A stretch of DNA of 64,000 nt from contig BJKQ01000002.1 in the NCBI GenBank assembly GCA_006538405.1, positions 1,116,001 to 1,180,000 of the forward strand, written 5' to 3'. The position numbers and the translations under genes were made by a program. Positions 23,301 through 33,924 of this stretch are shown piece after piece; positions within the stretch are counted from its first letter, which is position 1, and the number at the start of each line of letters is the position of its first letter. Source of the stretch: Hansfordia pulvinata (lineage: Eukaryota; Ascomycota; Sordariomycetes; Xylariales). Below the pieces are notes generated by a model. That model was not told the DNA's origin and searched no databases. It saw only the letters and a program-made list of their open reading frames with translations.

Positions 23301-25308
23301 GGGACTCGTACGAGTGAGTACTCGTACACCTTGGGCAAGCTGAGGAACGGCGCACGGAGCACATATGCCCGAGTAATCCGAACTCGGATGGATCACATGC
23401 TCGCTCACATTCATCATGGCTGTCGACATTCTGACCGACGTGACAGCCTACCACCACCACCACCACCACCGATTGCAACGCGGCGGGGGCTGCCAGCTAC
23501 AGAACAACCTACCTGGCCGAATCATAGAGGTCAGTCACTACCAGGTGGGAGGTGTATGCAGGCGTAAGGCAGGTCTAAGTTACGAGTACCTAAAGTAAGG
23601 TAGGTAATCAACCTCCCGATCGCTCAGTGACTGACCGACATGCGTCGGGGGTGATCAGCCCAACGCTTGGCAGCGCTGTCACCATCATGATCGGTCCCGC
23701 TGTTGACAAATCCGACATGAACCATGGGCGACCTCAGCTGGATATCGTCTGGCGAGCTGGCCACGAGAACTCGCCACCCACCTGTCGGCGCCTTTCCACC
23801 ACGAATACGAGCATGATTACTCGGCTCTACGAGTATAGCGGCGGGCATGTTGCACTTTATTACTCGGACAGCGAGCTGCTCCGGCACCTGATTATTTAGG
23901 TACTATACCATGTCGGCAAGGGGCACGGCACGCGACAGACCTGGTCGTAGCCCTCACCTCCCCCGACGGGCGGCAGGAAGACAGCGGCAGCGGCAGCGGC
24001 AGAGAAAGGCGGCGGCAGCTAGTCCTGGACAGGTCTCGCCAACTTGGGTACCTAAGGTAAGGTAACCTCTGCCGGGCGCGGCCTTCTCCTCGTCACTCTT
24101 TCAGGGCTCCATCAATCCATCCTGACCCGCGAAGCAGTCCCAGTCCCCCTCTCTCACATGACCTCACAGCGCGCCGCCGGCCCAGAGAGATGAGGAGAGC
24201 CCCGAATGTACACGCATCCATGCGCATGCGCACGCCGACCCCGGGAATGCGCGAAATGGGCTCTACCGGCTCACCAGGCGAATCAAGGAGAGGGCGACGG
24301 GCGGAGGACGGACCACCTGCATCGTCCGCGCACACCTGCAATGCGGCCTTCTGTCTGCCCGGGGTCCCGTTGCGGGGAAACGAGACGCGGCCGCTCAGGA
24401 GACCGGAAGAGAAAGACGGGACGCAGCGCCGATCCGACCGCCCCTCGCGTGCCTCGCCAGCCCACCCGCCGCTGACCACCATGCAGGCTTACGTCGTGGC
24501 CCCGTCCTGGCGCCTTGTCGAGGGCGTTTCCCCCCCTCGACTCCGCTCCCTGCCTCTGCACGCGCGGTACGAGTACTCGAAGCTCATCTGCGGCTACTCG
24601 TACAAGTACCGACGGCACCTCACCTGGCTGCCAGCCTGTCACGTGAAAGGGCTGGTCGGACCGCGGGACACAACACCCATTCAGCGATGGCCGCAGCTTG
24701 AGCCAGCCAGCGACCAGTACTCTCGGTGGCCCGTCGTCAATCCTGCACGCGCGAAGATTCGTAAGAAACCTCACAAGCGCTGTGCTCAAAGCCAAGCGGT
24801 TTGCAGCTGGATAGGCCGCCAGAGGAATCAGTGCGCGGGCAGCGATACGTCTTCGCAATGCTGGGCTTGTGGGAGATGGGTGACTCAACCTTGTGTGATC
24901 ATCCAGGGCATCGTGGCCATCCAATGAGCCCAGTTAGATGACCTCTCGCGTGCCACGAATGCGGTTTCTCATCTACATGTAGATCAATGAATCGCAGCCC
25001 ACTCAAGTGTCACTCATGGAAGCAGAGGAAGGGCCTCACGAAGAGAACCGAGCATATTTTGCCCAGCTCCCTGCCTGACATACATCACCAACCAGCCCCG
25101 CTGTGAAGATAGATGACTTTTGATATTACGGTTCTCTTTTATTTCTTCTCCCGCAAGACCACCACCAAAACTCCGTAGTCCCCAACAAAGCAACGACGTG
25201 CTCCCAAGCCTCGCCAATCTTTTACGAGTCCGAGCCTATGCTTCGCTGTGAATCGAGGTCTCCGTACCTGCACCAGACCCGCGTGCCATCCTTGTCGTTT
25301 CCTACTCG
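20364..25308. other. Large gene-free gap, 4.9 kb
   Basis: No family-like frame on either strand. It has the densest set of the dispersed TACGAGTAC / TACTCGTA words (for example at 21961, 22083, 23318 and 24567), a GAGGC pentamer repeat, a GGAT/GGGT repeat (22461-22500) and a CAC run near 23452. The left end carries the INSIG promoter. Confidence 0.5.
21102..21124. repeat. GAGGC tandem repeat, about 4.6 copies
   Basis: Short perfect pentanucleotide array in non-coding sequence. Confidence 0.9.
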
Positions 25309-25513
25309 TCACTCTTCCGCATCGTCGTCATCGTCATCGTCGTTGTCGTCGTCGTCGTCGTCATCCGAGGACGTGACATCCTCGTACTCGTCCTCGCTGT
25401 CCTCGACGCCCTCGGGGCGCGGTATCATGACGAAGGCCTCGAGGCAGGTGATGCGGTTCTGCGTGTCGTAGGTGCCCAACAGCGCGCCGACCTGGGGGGA
25501 GTCGCCGTCCTTC

Positions 25514-25602
<89 letters not shown>

Positions 25603-27153
25603 CGCCAGGCGGCCGGTCAGCTCCGCCGCGCTCAGCGCGAACACGCGCACCTTGCCGTCGCTGCTGCCCGTCGCCACGACCAGGTTGCTGCCCCCGTCGG
25701 GCTGGAGCACGGTGAAGTCCTTGACGCGGCCCGTGATGCCGGCCTCCTTGCCGCCGAGCTGCGCGACCAGCTTGGCGCGGGGCAGCGCCACCGCCGCCGC
25801 CGCCGGCCCGCCCTTCTTGCTGCCCTGCTCCTCTTTGCCGCCGCCGCCGCCGCCGCTGCTGGCCAGGTCCTCGGCGCGGGTCGAGAAGAAGAGGATGCGC
25901 CCGTCCTCGGTCGACACGGCGAGCAGCGACGCCTCGTCTCCCCGGCCCTCGCCGACCCGCAGGTAGGTCACCTCGTGGACCTTGGTGCGGTGGTCAGGCA
26001 TGACGGTGCAGCGCGGCGTGCTGTCCATGCCGAAGACGACGAGGTCCCTGTCGAAGGCGACGGCGAACTCGTCCTCGCCCGCCGACGCTCCGGCCCCGTC
26101 GCCGTCCTCGCCGCCGTCGTCGTCGCCTCCCGCCGGGCCCGCGACCGGGTGGCCCCAGACGACCCTGCGGCCCTCGCCGAGGCCGTGGCGGCCCTCGCCG
26201 GCGGCGGCCAGGACGTCGCGGCCAAAGTTGAGCACGCCGGCCTTCTTGGCCGTCATCAGGTTCCACAGGCGCATGCAGCGCTCGCCGCGGCCGACCGAGA
26301 TCATCAGCTTCATCGACGGGTGGAGCGCAAAGTCGTTGACGCCCGCGGGCTGGGCGCCCAGCGCGGCCGTGTCGCCGCTGGGCCGGCCCTGGGGCTTGGG
26401 CACGGGCAGGCGGATGGTGGACAGGACGGACCAGTCGCGCGTGCGGGCCACGCTGACCGTCGAGTCCTCCGAGGCTGTCACCAGCTTCGAGCGCGACCCC
26501 TGCGGGAACGCCAGCCGCGTCACCGTGGACGAGTGGTGCAGCAGCGCCCCGACCTCGCGGTTGCGCCGGTTCTCCAGGATGCTGCGCGGCGCCCCCGCCG
26601 CCGACAGCGCCGCCGCGTCGTCCGCCGCCCGCCGCGACGGCGGGTGCGCCGACAGGTGGTACACATTGACCCGCTCGTCGCTGCTGCCCGACGCCAGCAT
26701 CACCTTCTGGCCCCGCCCGGCCTCGGGCGCCGACGGCGGCGACAGCGCCAGGCACCGCACCGCGGAGCTGTGCGCGTTGAACAGGAAGGTGTCAGCGAAC
26801 TCGACTTCGGCCGTGGTCTTGGAAGTCGTGGCGGCGGTAGCGGTAGCGGTGGTGGTGGTGGTGCTGCTGCTGGTACTGGGCTTGGCCTTGCTGGCCTTGC
26901 TCGTGGCGGCCGGGGTGATGGTGGCAGTGAGGCCGTGGAGGACGCGGTCGTATGAGCCTGCGATGATTTGGATGGTGCAGGGAGGTAGCGGGGACGCCGT
27001 GGGCGTCGTGGCAGGTGTCTCGGAGGTCTTCTTGGTCGCTTTCGGCTGGGGTTGACTTTGGGGTTTGTTGGCCTTGGTCTTCTTACCACTCGCCGCCGCC
27101 GCCGATGCCTTCGAGGGCCCTTCCTGGGCTTCCGCTCTCTTTCTCTTGCCCAT
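25309..27153 (-). CDS. mak11: WD40 ribosome-biogenesis protein MAK11 (PAK1IP1 family)
   Basis: Single exon, 614 residues. MAK11/PAK1IP1 is a nucleolar WD40 protein needed for 60S subunit assembly. The family marks are IQIIAGSYDRVLHGL near residue 60, FLFNAHSSAVRCLALSPPS, ASGSSDERVNVYHLSAHPP, HHSSTVTRLAFPQGSRSKLVTASEDSTVSVARTRDW, VNDFALHPSMKLMISVGRGERCMRLWNLMTAKKAG and the late blade FTVLQPDGGSNLVVATGSSDGKVRVF. The N-terminus is basic, as expected for a nucleolar protein. Two features make it longer than yeast Mak11: several low-complexity insertions between blades (Gly, Ala/Ser/Thr) and a run of about 28 Ser (roughly 518-546) from an uninterrupted AGC repeat. The C-terminus is a long Asp/Glu tail. 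Confidence 0.93.
25516..25600. repeat. Pure (CTG/CAG)28 trinucleotide repeat in the MAK11 gene
   Basis: Read in frame as AGC it codes for poly-Ser. There are no synonymous interruptions across 85 bases, which suggests a recent, unstable expansion within the coding sequence. Confidence 0.95.
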
Positions 27154-28018
27154 ATTTTCTGTCGATGAGATGGAGCGTGGCTTATGGGTGTCAATTCTTC
27201 AGTTGGGTCGTGTCGGGCGCGAGTGTTGGGCAGTGCGCTGTGTGGATTTCGCGCGAGTCGTTCTTCATGAAGATGCCAACCCGTGAATTCCTCTGTCGGG
27301 AGTTCGCATCATTCTTATCTGATAAAAGTTTCAGTGGGGCACCTCTGCGGGCGGTCAGTGTTGGTGCGGGTGGCCTGCAGACGCTGATTGGCTGATTGAT
27401 GGCCGGAACACGCTGGAATAGCGGGGCTCCTACGCTGACCAGTCATGCCAGTTCAGTCTCGCGATTCTTCGGTCAATGAGGTACTCGAGGTCGTATGTAT
27501 CCGTAGGTAGGTAGGTATTCCGCACGACTCCAAACAAGGTCCTCAGATAGGACACGAAGCCATGATGGCCATGTCGGCTCCAGAGACCAGACACATTCCA
27601 CGTCAAATCAGGATGCGTAGGGATGAGGCTCAAAATCTGAGAGTATTTCTCTCTGAGGTGAAGCTCAAGAGTTGAGCGAAATTATTTTTACTTATTATTT
27701 TGGAAAGCTTCTTGCTGCACGGGCTTGTTTCCGACAGTTCCTGCTCCATATGGGCCAGATAGCCGCACTGCCCGACATGGACTGGGAGCTCTCACAGCAC
27801 ACTTATATCTATCTTCTCCTACCTCAACGCAGACAATCACCGCCCATTGGTAATATCCGTTTCTAAACGCCTTTGCTTGTACGCCGATCCCTTTACGCCG
27901 GTGAATGTCTATACACGGAAGAAATGCAGCACCCGGGCGTCGCCGATCGTGGTTGTTTGCAACTCCTGTCTCAAGAGCCGCTTGAGCCACGCTAGCACTG
28001 CTCCGTCACTCTACCCTG
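27154..28018. other. Intergenic: MAK11 promoter side and Vid21 3' flank
   Basis: 865 bases with no gene seen. A GTAGGTAGGTAGG-like word occurs near 27504-27516. Confidence 0.5.
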
Positions 28019-30757
28019 TCACTTCGACGACACTGACGTCGTCCCGGGAGCCACCGCGGCTGGGGTCGGCGTTGCCGACGGCGTTGGGGTAGAGGCCGCG
28101 CTCCCATTGGCTTGGGCGTGTTGCGGGCCCTGAAGCGTCGGCTGGGTGGCCTGAGTTGCTTGCGGAGCGTGCTGCGGTGTAGCTGGCCCCGGCTTGTGTT
28201 GCTGAGGCGCTTGTTGTGTAGCCTGAGGCGCCTGTTGGACTTGTGTAACCTGAGACTGCTGCTGGGCTTGAGGCTGCTGCTGGGCCTGGGCTTGAGGCTG
28301 TTGCTGACCCTGGGGTTGTTGACTTTGGGGATGCGGGCCTTGAGATTGCTGAATTAGAGGCTGCTGTTGACCCTGAAGCTGCGGCTGCGCTTGGGCCTGT
28401 GGTTGCACCGGAGGCTGCTGCTGCATTTGAGGCTGGGCCTGTGCTTGGACCTGAGGCTGCTGCTGCTGAGCCTGAGTCTGCTGTGGTGGCTGCTGCACTT
28501 GAGGCTGCTGTTGTACCGGTCGCGGCGGAAGCGCCTGCGGCTGTTGCCCCGCTTGCTGCGGTACTTGTTGGGCAGCTTGCTGAGGCTGAAGCGGTTGAGC
28601 CTGTTGCGGCCGCTGTTGTAGACGGGGCGGTTGAGCCGTTTGATTCTGCACGTGAGGTTGCTGGGCTGGCTGGGCCTGTCGCACTTGGGGCTGGGCCTTT
28701 TGCGACATCTGAGGCTGAGCCTTTTGCTGCCCCTGTACCTGCCCTTTTGGCGGCATCGGAGCTTGCTGCTTCTGCGAAGGGGCTTGCTGATGACCTTGGA
28801 CCTGCTGCCGTTGTGGCTGGAATTGAGCTTGGCCCTGAATCGGACCTTGCTGGGGCCGTGGTTGTTGTGCCGTTGGGGCAGGCGGGTGCTGCTGACCTTG
28901 CTGAAGCGACTGCTGGGAGTGCGGTTGCTGTTGCTTAGCCTTCTGCGCACGAGCCTGTGCGGCCCTCTGCTGTTGAAGCTGCTGCGCCTTGATCTGCTGC
29001 GGGGTTGGCTGAGGCTTGATCTGCTGGCCTTGTTGCTGCCGGGATTGCTGGCCTTGCTGCTGCTGCTGTGGCAGTTGATGCTGACCCTGCTGCTGCTGCT
29101 GCTGAACACGCTGCTGCGGGCCCTGCTGCTGCTGGCCCTGCGGCGGACCCTGTTGATGAACACGCTGTTGCTGACTTTGGGCATGGAATTGCTGTTGCTG
29201 TTGGCTTGGTTGACGTTGTAATGGCTGGTGTTGCTGTTGCCCTTGTTGATTGGGAACAGGCTGTGGGGACTGAGCGTGGCCTTGGCCTTGAGCCTGAGCG
29301 GCAGCTGCGGCTTGCTGCTGCTGCTGTTGCCTAAGCAGCTGGGCATACTGATGCGGCCCGTTGGCGGCTGTCTGGCCTTGACCGCCTGCTGCGGCGTTCA
29401 TGGCGTTGTTGGCCATGTTGTTGTGCCTTTGGTGCTGTGCTTGGGGCTGAGCCTGGGCAAGCATCTGCTGCGCCATTTTTCGTACAGTTTCCTGAGGCAT
29501 GTTGGGACTGTTCTGACGGATCGAATTCTCAATATTCTGCAACTGAGAAAGATATGTCTGGTGAGACTGTGGTTGGACAGCGGCTGCAGGGGGGGGAGGG
29601 GACGCAGAAGACATATTGTGGTTGGAGCCGTTGGGTGTCGATATACCCGAGCCATTGGATCCATTGCTTAGAGAGGTCATCATGGCGTGAGCTTGCGCGT
29701 TGTTCATGAAGTTCTTCTGGTTCATGCCATTGAGAGCAGCTGCCCGCATGGCAGCCGGTGGGGATTGCTGCATAGAGCCATGCGCTTGCGGGTTTTGATG
29801 TGGCTGCTGCCGCATCTGAACGGACTGCCTCTGCTGTTCTTGGATACGTTGAGCCTGCATAAGCGTCTGCATGTCAGCCTGGCCGTTTGCCATGGCTGCC
29901 CTTGCTTGGCCGTTGACGACAGGCATCTGCACTTGCGGAGATCCGTTCATCTGCATGGGCGGCACCAGGCCGCCTGCCATGTGGTTGGGAGAACTGGAGT
30001 TGTTCGGCGTGTTGGACATGGATACTCGAGCCCGAGCCTGGTTGTTAGCTGTCAGGGGATTGGGCGTGCCGTTGCGGTTCATGGCGTTCTGGGGATGGGG
30101 GACGCCAACATGGGGCGGGTTCTGCGCATTTTGGTTCGCATGGGCTTGCTGAGCAGCTGCAATCTGGGCAGCCTGGCCGTTGGCTTGGGCGCGAGCTTGG
30201 AACGCAGCCTGCGGCTTGACGTTAGCTTTGTTTGCAGCAGTCTCATGAGCAGTGTTTCGTACTCTGCGTTGCGCTTCTTGGCGCTGTTGATGTGCCGCCA
30301 TCCTTTCAGCCAATTTCTCAGCCATAGCCTGGTCTCGCTCCCAACGCATGATACTGTATTCCTGTGGTGTCTTGGTGGTCACCTTGGGCTGAGGTGCCTC
30401 ATTGGCCTTCCTGTTCGCTGCAACTGTCGCGGCTTGCTGCTGCTTCTGGGCTTGAGTTTCACGCTTTTTGGCGAGTCTTCGCATCGCTTCGATCATGGTC
30501 AAGTGCTTCTGGTTCCGACGCCGCTCAACACGAGCCGGCATCGACGAGCGTCGCCGATGTATCGGCGTAGTAGGGGCACTGCTGCTCGCGCTCGGCGGTG
30601 GCTGGGTGGGCTGCTGCGGCTGCGGCGTCTGCTGAGCGGCTTGCTGCGGCGTTCCTTGCGATGCTTGTTGAGCTTGCGTGGGCTTTGATCCTGGCTGTGG
30701 CTGCTGTTGTTGGTTCTGCTGCTGTTGCTGTTGCTGCTGATGTTGTTGCTGCTGTTG

Positions 30758-30796
<39 letters not shown>

Positions 30797-33700
30797 TTGC
30801 TGAGCTTGCTGGGCGCTGGCATTGGCGTTCTGCTGCTTGATCAAGTCCTGTGCGGCCTCGATTCTATTTGACCAGAGTTTGAAGTATTGGGTCTTCTGCA
30901 TGTCGTGGGGCAGGCCTTCCATCATAACCCAACGCTCGAAACATTCCCAAGGGGTCCTCCTCTCGGCGCCGGAGGCGAAAATGGACTTTGAGGAAAGAAT
31001 GCTAGATATGAGCGACCAGTTGTAGGAATACTCACGAACAAGACCTTTTAGTTCATCATCTTCGGATTGCGTCCATTGTGAATGGCTTCGGCTCTCGTAG
31101 AATGTTTGGAAAGGCATGCTGTGCTCGTTGGGGGGGCGGAACTGGTGACCAGCGTGGAGTCTATCTCTGATTGTCTTGTTCTCAGGTCGGAATAAAGCCA
31201 CATCGGTACTATGGGGCTCCAGATGCGGCTGGGTGTTGTCGTCAACATTGAAGACCAGCAAGTCATCGTCGTCATCCTCTTCAGCGTAATGGTAGCGGCT
31301 TCGTTTGCGAGGGGGTTCAATAGACTGCAGCTCCATCTCCCCCTCCACAAATCTGCTGAGAGGAAGCGCCGGGCGTTTCCACGATGCGTCCGGGTCGAAT
31401 TCTGGAGCACTGAGATCAGTGGGCAGAAATTTGAACGGAGCTCCGTACATTGGAAGCTCATCCAACAGACGGTCTGTTGTGGGAGATTGGTGAAGGGCAA
31501 AGACAATATCCTCATCGCGGAGACCAAAAATAGCCGTGGGAGATACTGTGTCAACAGTTGCTGTCACAGGCTCCTCGGCCAGTTCGAATGGCGATCCTGA
31601 GCCTGCGGATGGAACCAGATCAGGAGTTGGTTGGTTCTCTGGGTCTTGCGGTTGTTGATCATCCTCCATGGAGACATCATCGCCACTAGGGGCTTCCGGA
31701 GGTATAACCGCATTTACCCGCAACAGCTTACGTTCTTCGTCTGATGCATTGAGATACTCGGCACAAGCGTGGGCCAGGTTCCGGGCGGCCGCTCTCTTCC
31801 ATTTCCGTTCTTCGCGAAAGTCTGTACGCATCCACTTCATCTCTTTGAGCATCATGTCCCAATGAGAGATTTGGCGATTGGGCTCGGGGCAACGCTTTGG
31901 CTGGCGCAAAGACCACTTGTCGTGATGCTGCAGGGAATACACTCGCCTAAGAACTCGGCAAGCTTGGTTGTCGAAGATCTCCGTGTATTTGTCAGGTGTA
32001 GATATGGTCTTGTGGGCCTGGTTGAGAACCTGGTCCAGTGGCTTCATCCATTTGGAATTCTGTGTGAAACCCTGTACAAATAACGGAGTGAAATAGTCGT
32101 CGTCTGGACCACGACCCGGCTTGGGAGTGTTGTGCATGAGCGACTTGGTATTGTCAGGGAAACCGAGAGGATGCTTCGCGAACACAACCTTGTTCGAGAG
32201 TTTGTGCAGCATACTGCGAGACTTCTTGGGAGTCTGAGAGACTGGTGTGATCGGAGCAGTGCTAGGCCCAGGCGAGAAGGGATTGGAGGCGGTGGGCGTC
32301 TCAGCAAGGACCTCGAACACCGGCTTCTGCTGGCTGACCTCGGTGCACGGCGAAGCTTGTGTTTGTCGCAGATGTGGAGCCTGTGAAATGCTGCCGAGGA
32401 AAACGGGCTTTAGGGTTGACTTGTTGCCAGTGAAGTCCCCTGATGCCTTCACTACTGGCGTTCCAACGGGGCCTACATTTGTCGAGATCTCGCTCAGTCC
32501 TGCGGCTTTAGGCGCTTCCGTTTTGATGTCCCTGCTGGCCGAAACAGGGGTGTATTCCGTAGCCTGCTGCGGCGATGGCCCAGTAAACGGTCCTGGCGTT
32601 GGCGTGCTGGCGACTGGTAGTCGTTGCGCTGGAGCTGGCGAGGGCGCGGGACCTGTCGTATTGGCGCCTGGCGTGCCCGGAGCTCCAGCTGAAGGCTTGC
32701 TCACAACTTGTATGGGGCCCTGCGCATGTGAATCTTGAAACCTGCCACCTTCCGCCAACAATCCAGTATTCCCATTTGGCTGACCGGCACCCTGCTCGAC
32801 ATTGGAGTAGGATGAACTCTCGTTGTTGGGTGGTGTTGTCGATGCGCTCCCTGGGGTGTTCGGAGGAGGCCCTGCAGTGGTGATCTTCTGAGTGTCCGCT
32901 AACGCCGCAGTTTGCGGCAGAGGCCGCGTGGCGTTGGGCTTTTGACCATTGGGCCCTTCGATGTTCGTGGTCGCGGGCGTGAGGCCAGGACCAGCCCCTG
33001 GCAGGGCTGGCTGACGCTTGTTCGGGGGGACATTGGCCTGAGGTTGTCGCTGCGCTGTGGATCCTTGTTTGTAGGGCGCAGTGTACGTTTGCGCAGCTGG
33101 TAGCCCTGAGCCTGGAGTTGCTTGAGAACGACCCTGCTGCGCGACGGCTATCGAGGGGGACAGCGCTTTGGCGTGCGGTTGTTGATGCTGGGCAGCCGGC
33201 GTAGAGGGTTTCGATGATACGGGAGGATGCGGCTTGGGCTGGATCGGTTTCGCTGGGGCGTATGCAGGCGAGGGCTTCGGATCTGACTGAGCTGCAGCAA
33301 TCTGCGCTGTCGGCGCGGCGGGGGGTGGATGTGCAGAAGGCGCCAGCAGTGTCGCACGGGCTTTGTCGGCGAGGAGCTGCTTGGATGGCGTGTTGACAGC
33401 ATTCTCAGCGGCCTCGGATAGGGTAGCGCGAGGCGCAAACTCTACGCGAAAGCGAGGTCGAGCAGGTATGTTTTGGTCATTGAAAGTGCGTCCTCTAGAG
33501 GTGCAAGTTGGACGTTAGCAAGACCGTTGATTTTTGTCGGTCGGCCAGCGACAACATCATAAATGCCAGGCAAGGGGGCATGGCGGGGGTTGGGAGGGGT
33601 TGGGAGGGCTTGAGGGTGCATACTGTAGGATGTCGCACGATTGAAGGAATTCCGATTCCTCGGTGCTGCGAGGAGGCGCGTCCGGGTCGGCAAGACTGCA

Positions 33701-33924
33701 TGTTGGGGCCTCCTGTACGCTAGTCGCGACCGCGAACAGTTCACGGAGTTTTCGCTTGCGCGAGCGGGCAATTGAACTGTGTCGCGTCAGCAAGCCAAAA
33801 ATCATATCTTTGTAATCGGAAGAGACCGGGCTATCGAATGGTGATGGTTCTGAGGCACTCACGAGCATTCTTGCCGCTTAAGTTGCAGGAGCCGCGTGCG
33901 GTCGGCGGGCGCGACCTCAGTCAT
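28019..33924 (-). CDS. vid21: NuA4 histone acetyltransferase subunit Vid21/Eaf1 (HSA-SANT scaffold), 3 exons
   Basis: Scaffold of the NuA4 histone acetyltransferase complex. The exons I reconstruct are 33924-33863, 33776-33624 and 33494-28019, giving 1896 residues. The start MTEVAPADRTRLLQLKRQE continues across the first junction into SSIARSRKRKLRELFAVAT, and the second junction gives DILQGRTFNDQNIP, all matching the fungal family N-terminus. The HSA domain lies at about residues 608-680 (SHWDMMLKEMKWMRTDFREE, then RKWKRAAARNLAHACAEYL); it binds actin and Arp4. The Myb/SANT domain lies at about 877-940 (SQWTQSEDDELKGLVREY, NWSLISSILSSK, then WECFERWVMMEG). The remaining half is Gln-rich low complexity, with a long poly-Gln block near 966-1000 and PQ/AQ repeats to the end. 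The residues N-terminal to the HSA domain are Pro/Thr-rich and disordered. No frame break was found over 5.5 kb of exon 3. Confidence 0.93.
30715..30805. repeat. Poly-Gln coding CAG/CAA tract in vid21
   Basis: Mixed CAG and CAA codons (seen as CTG/TTG on the plus strand). Unlike the MAK11 repeat it is interrupted by synonymous codons, which suggests an older and more stable tract. Confidence 0.9.

Noticed and set aside
25472..25966. Poly-Leu frame resembling a signal or membrane segment
   Set aside because: It is the complement of the AGC poly-Ser repeat of MAK11.
28367..30688. Long Leu-rich plus-strand frames that look like membrane proteins
   Set aside because: They are the complement of the Gln-rich CAG/CAA coding region of vid21 (CTG/TTG read as Leu).
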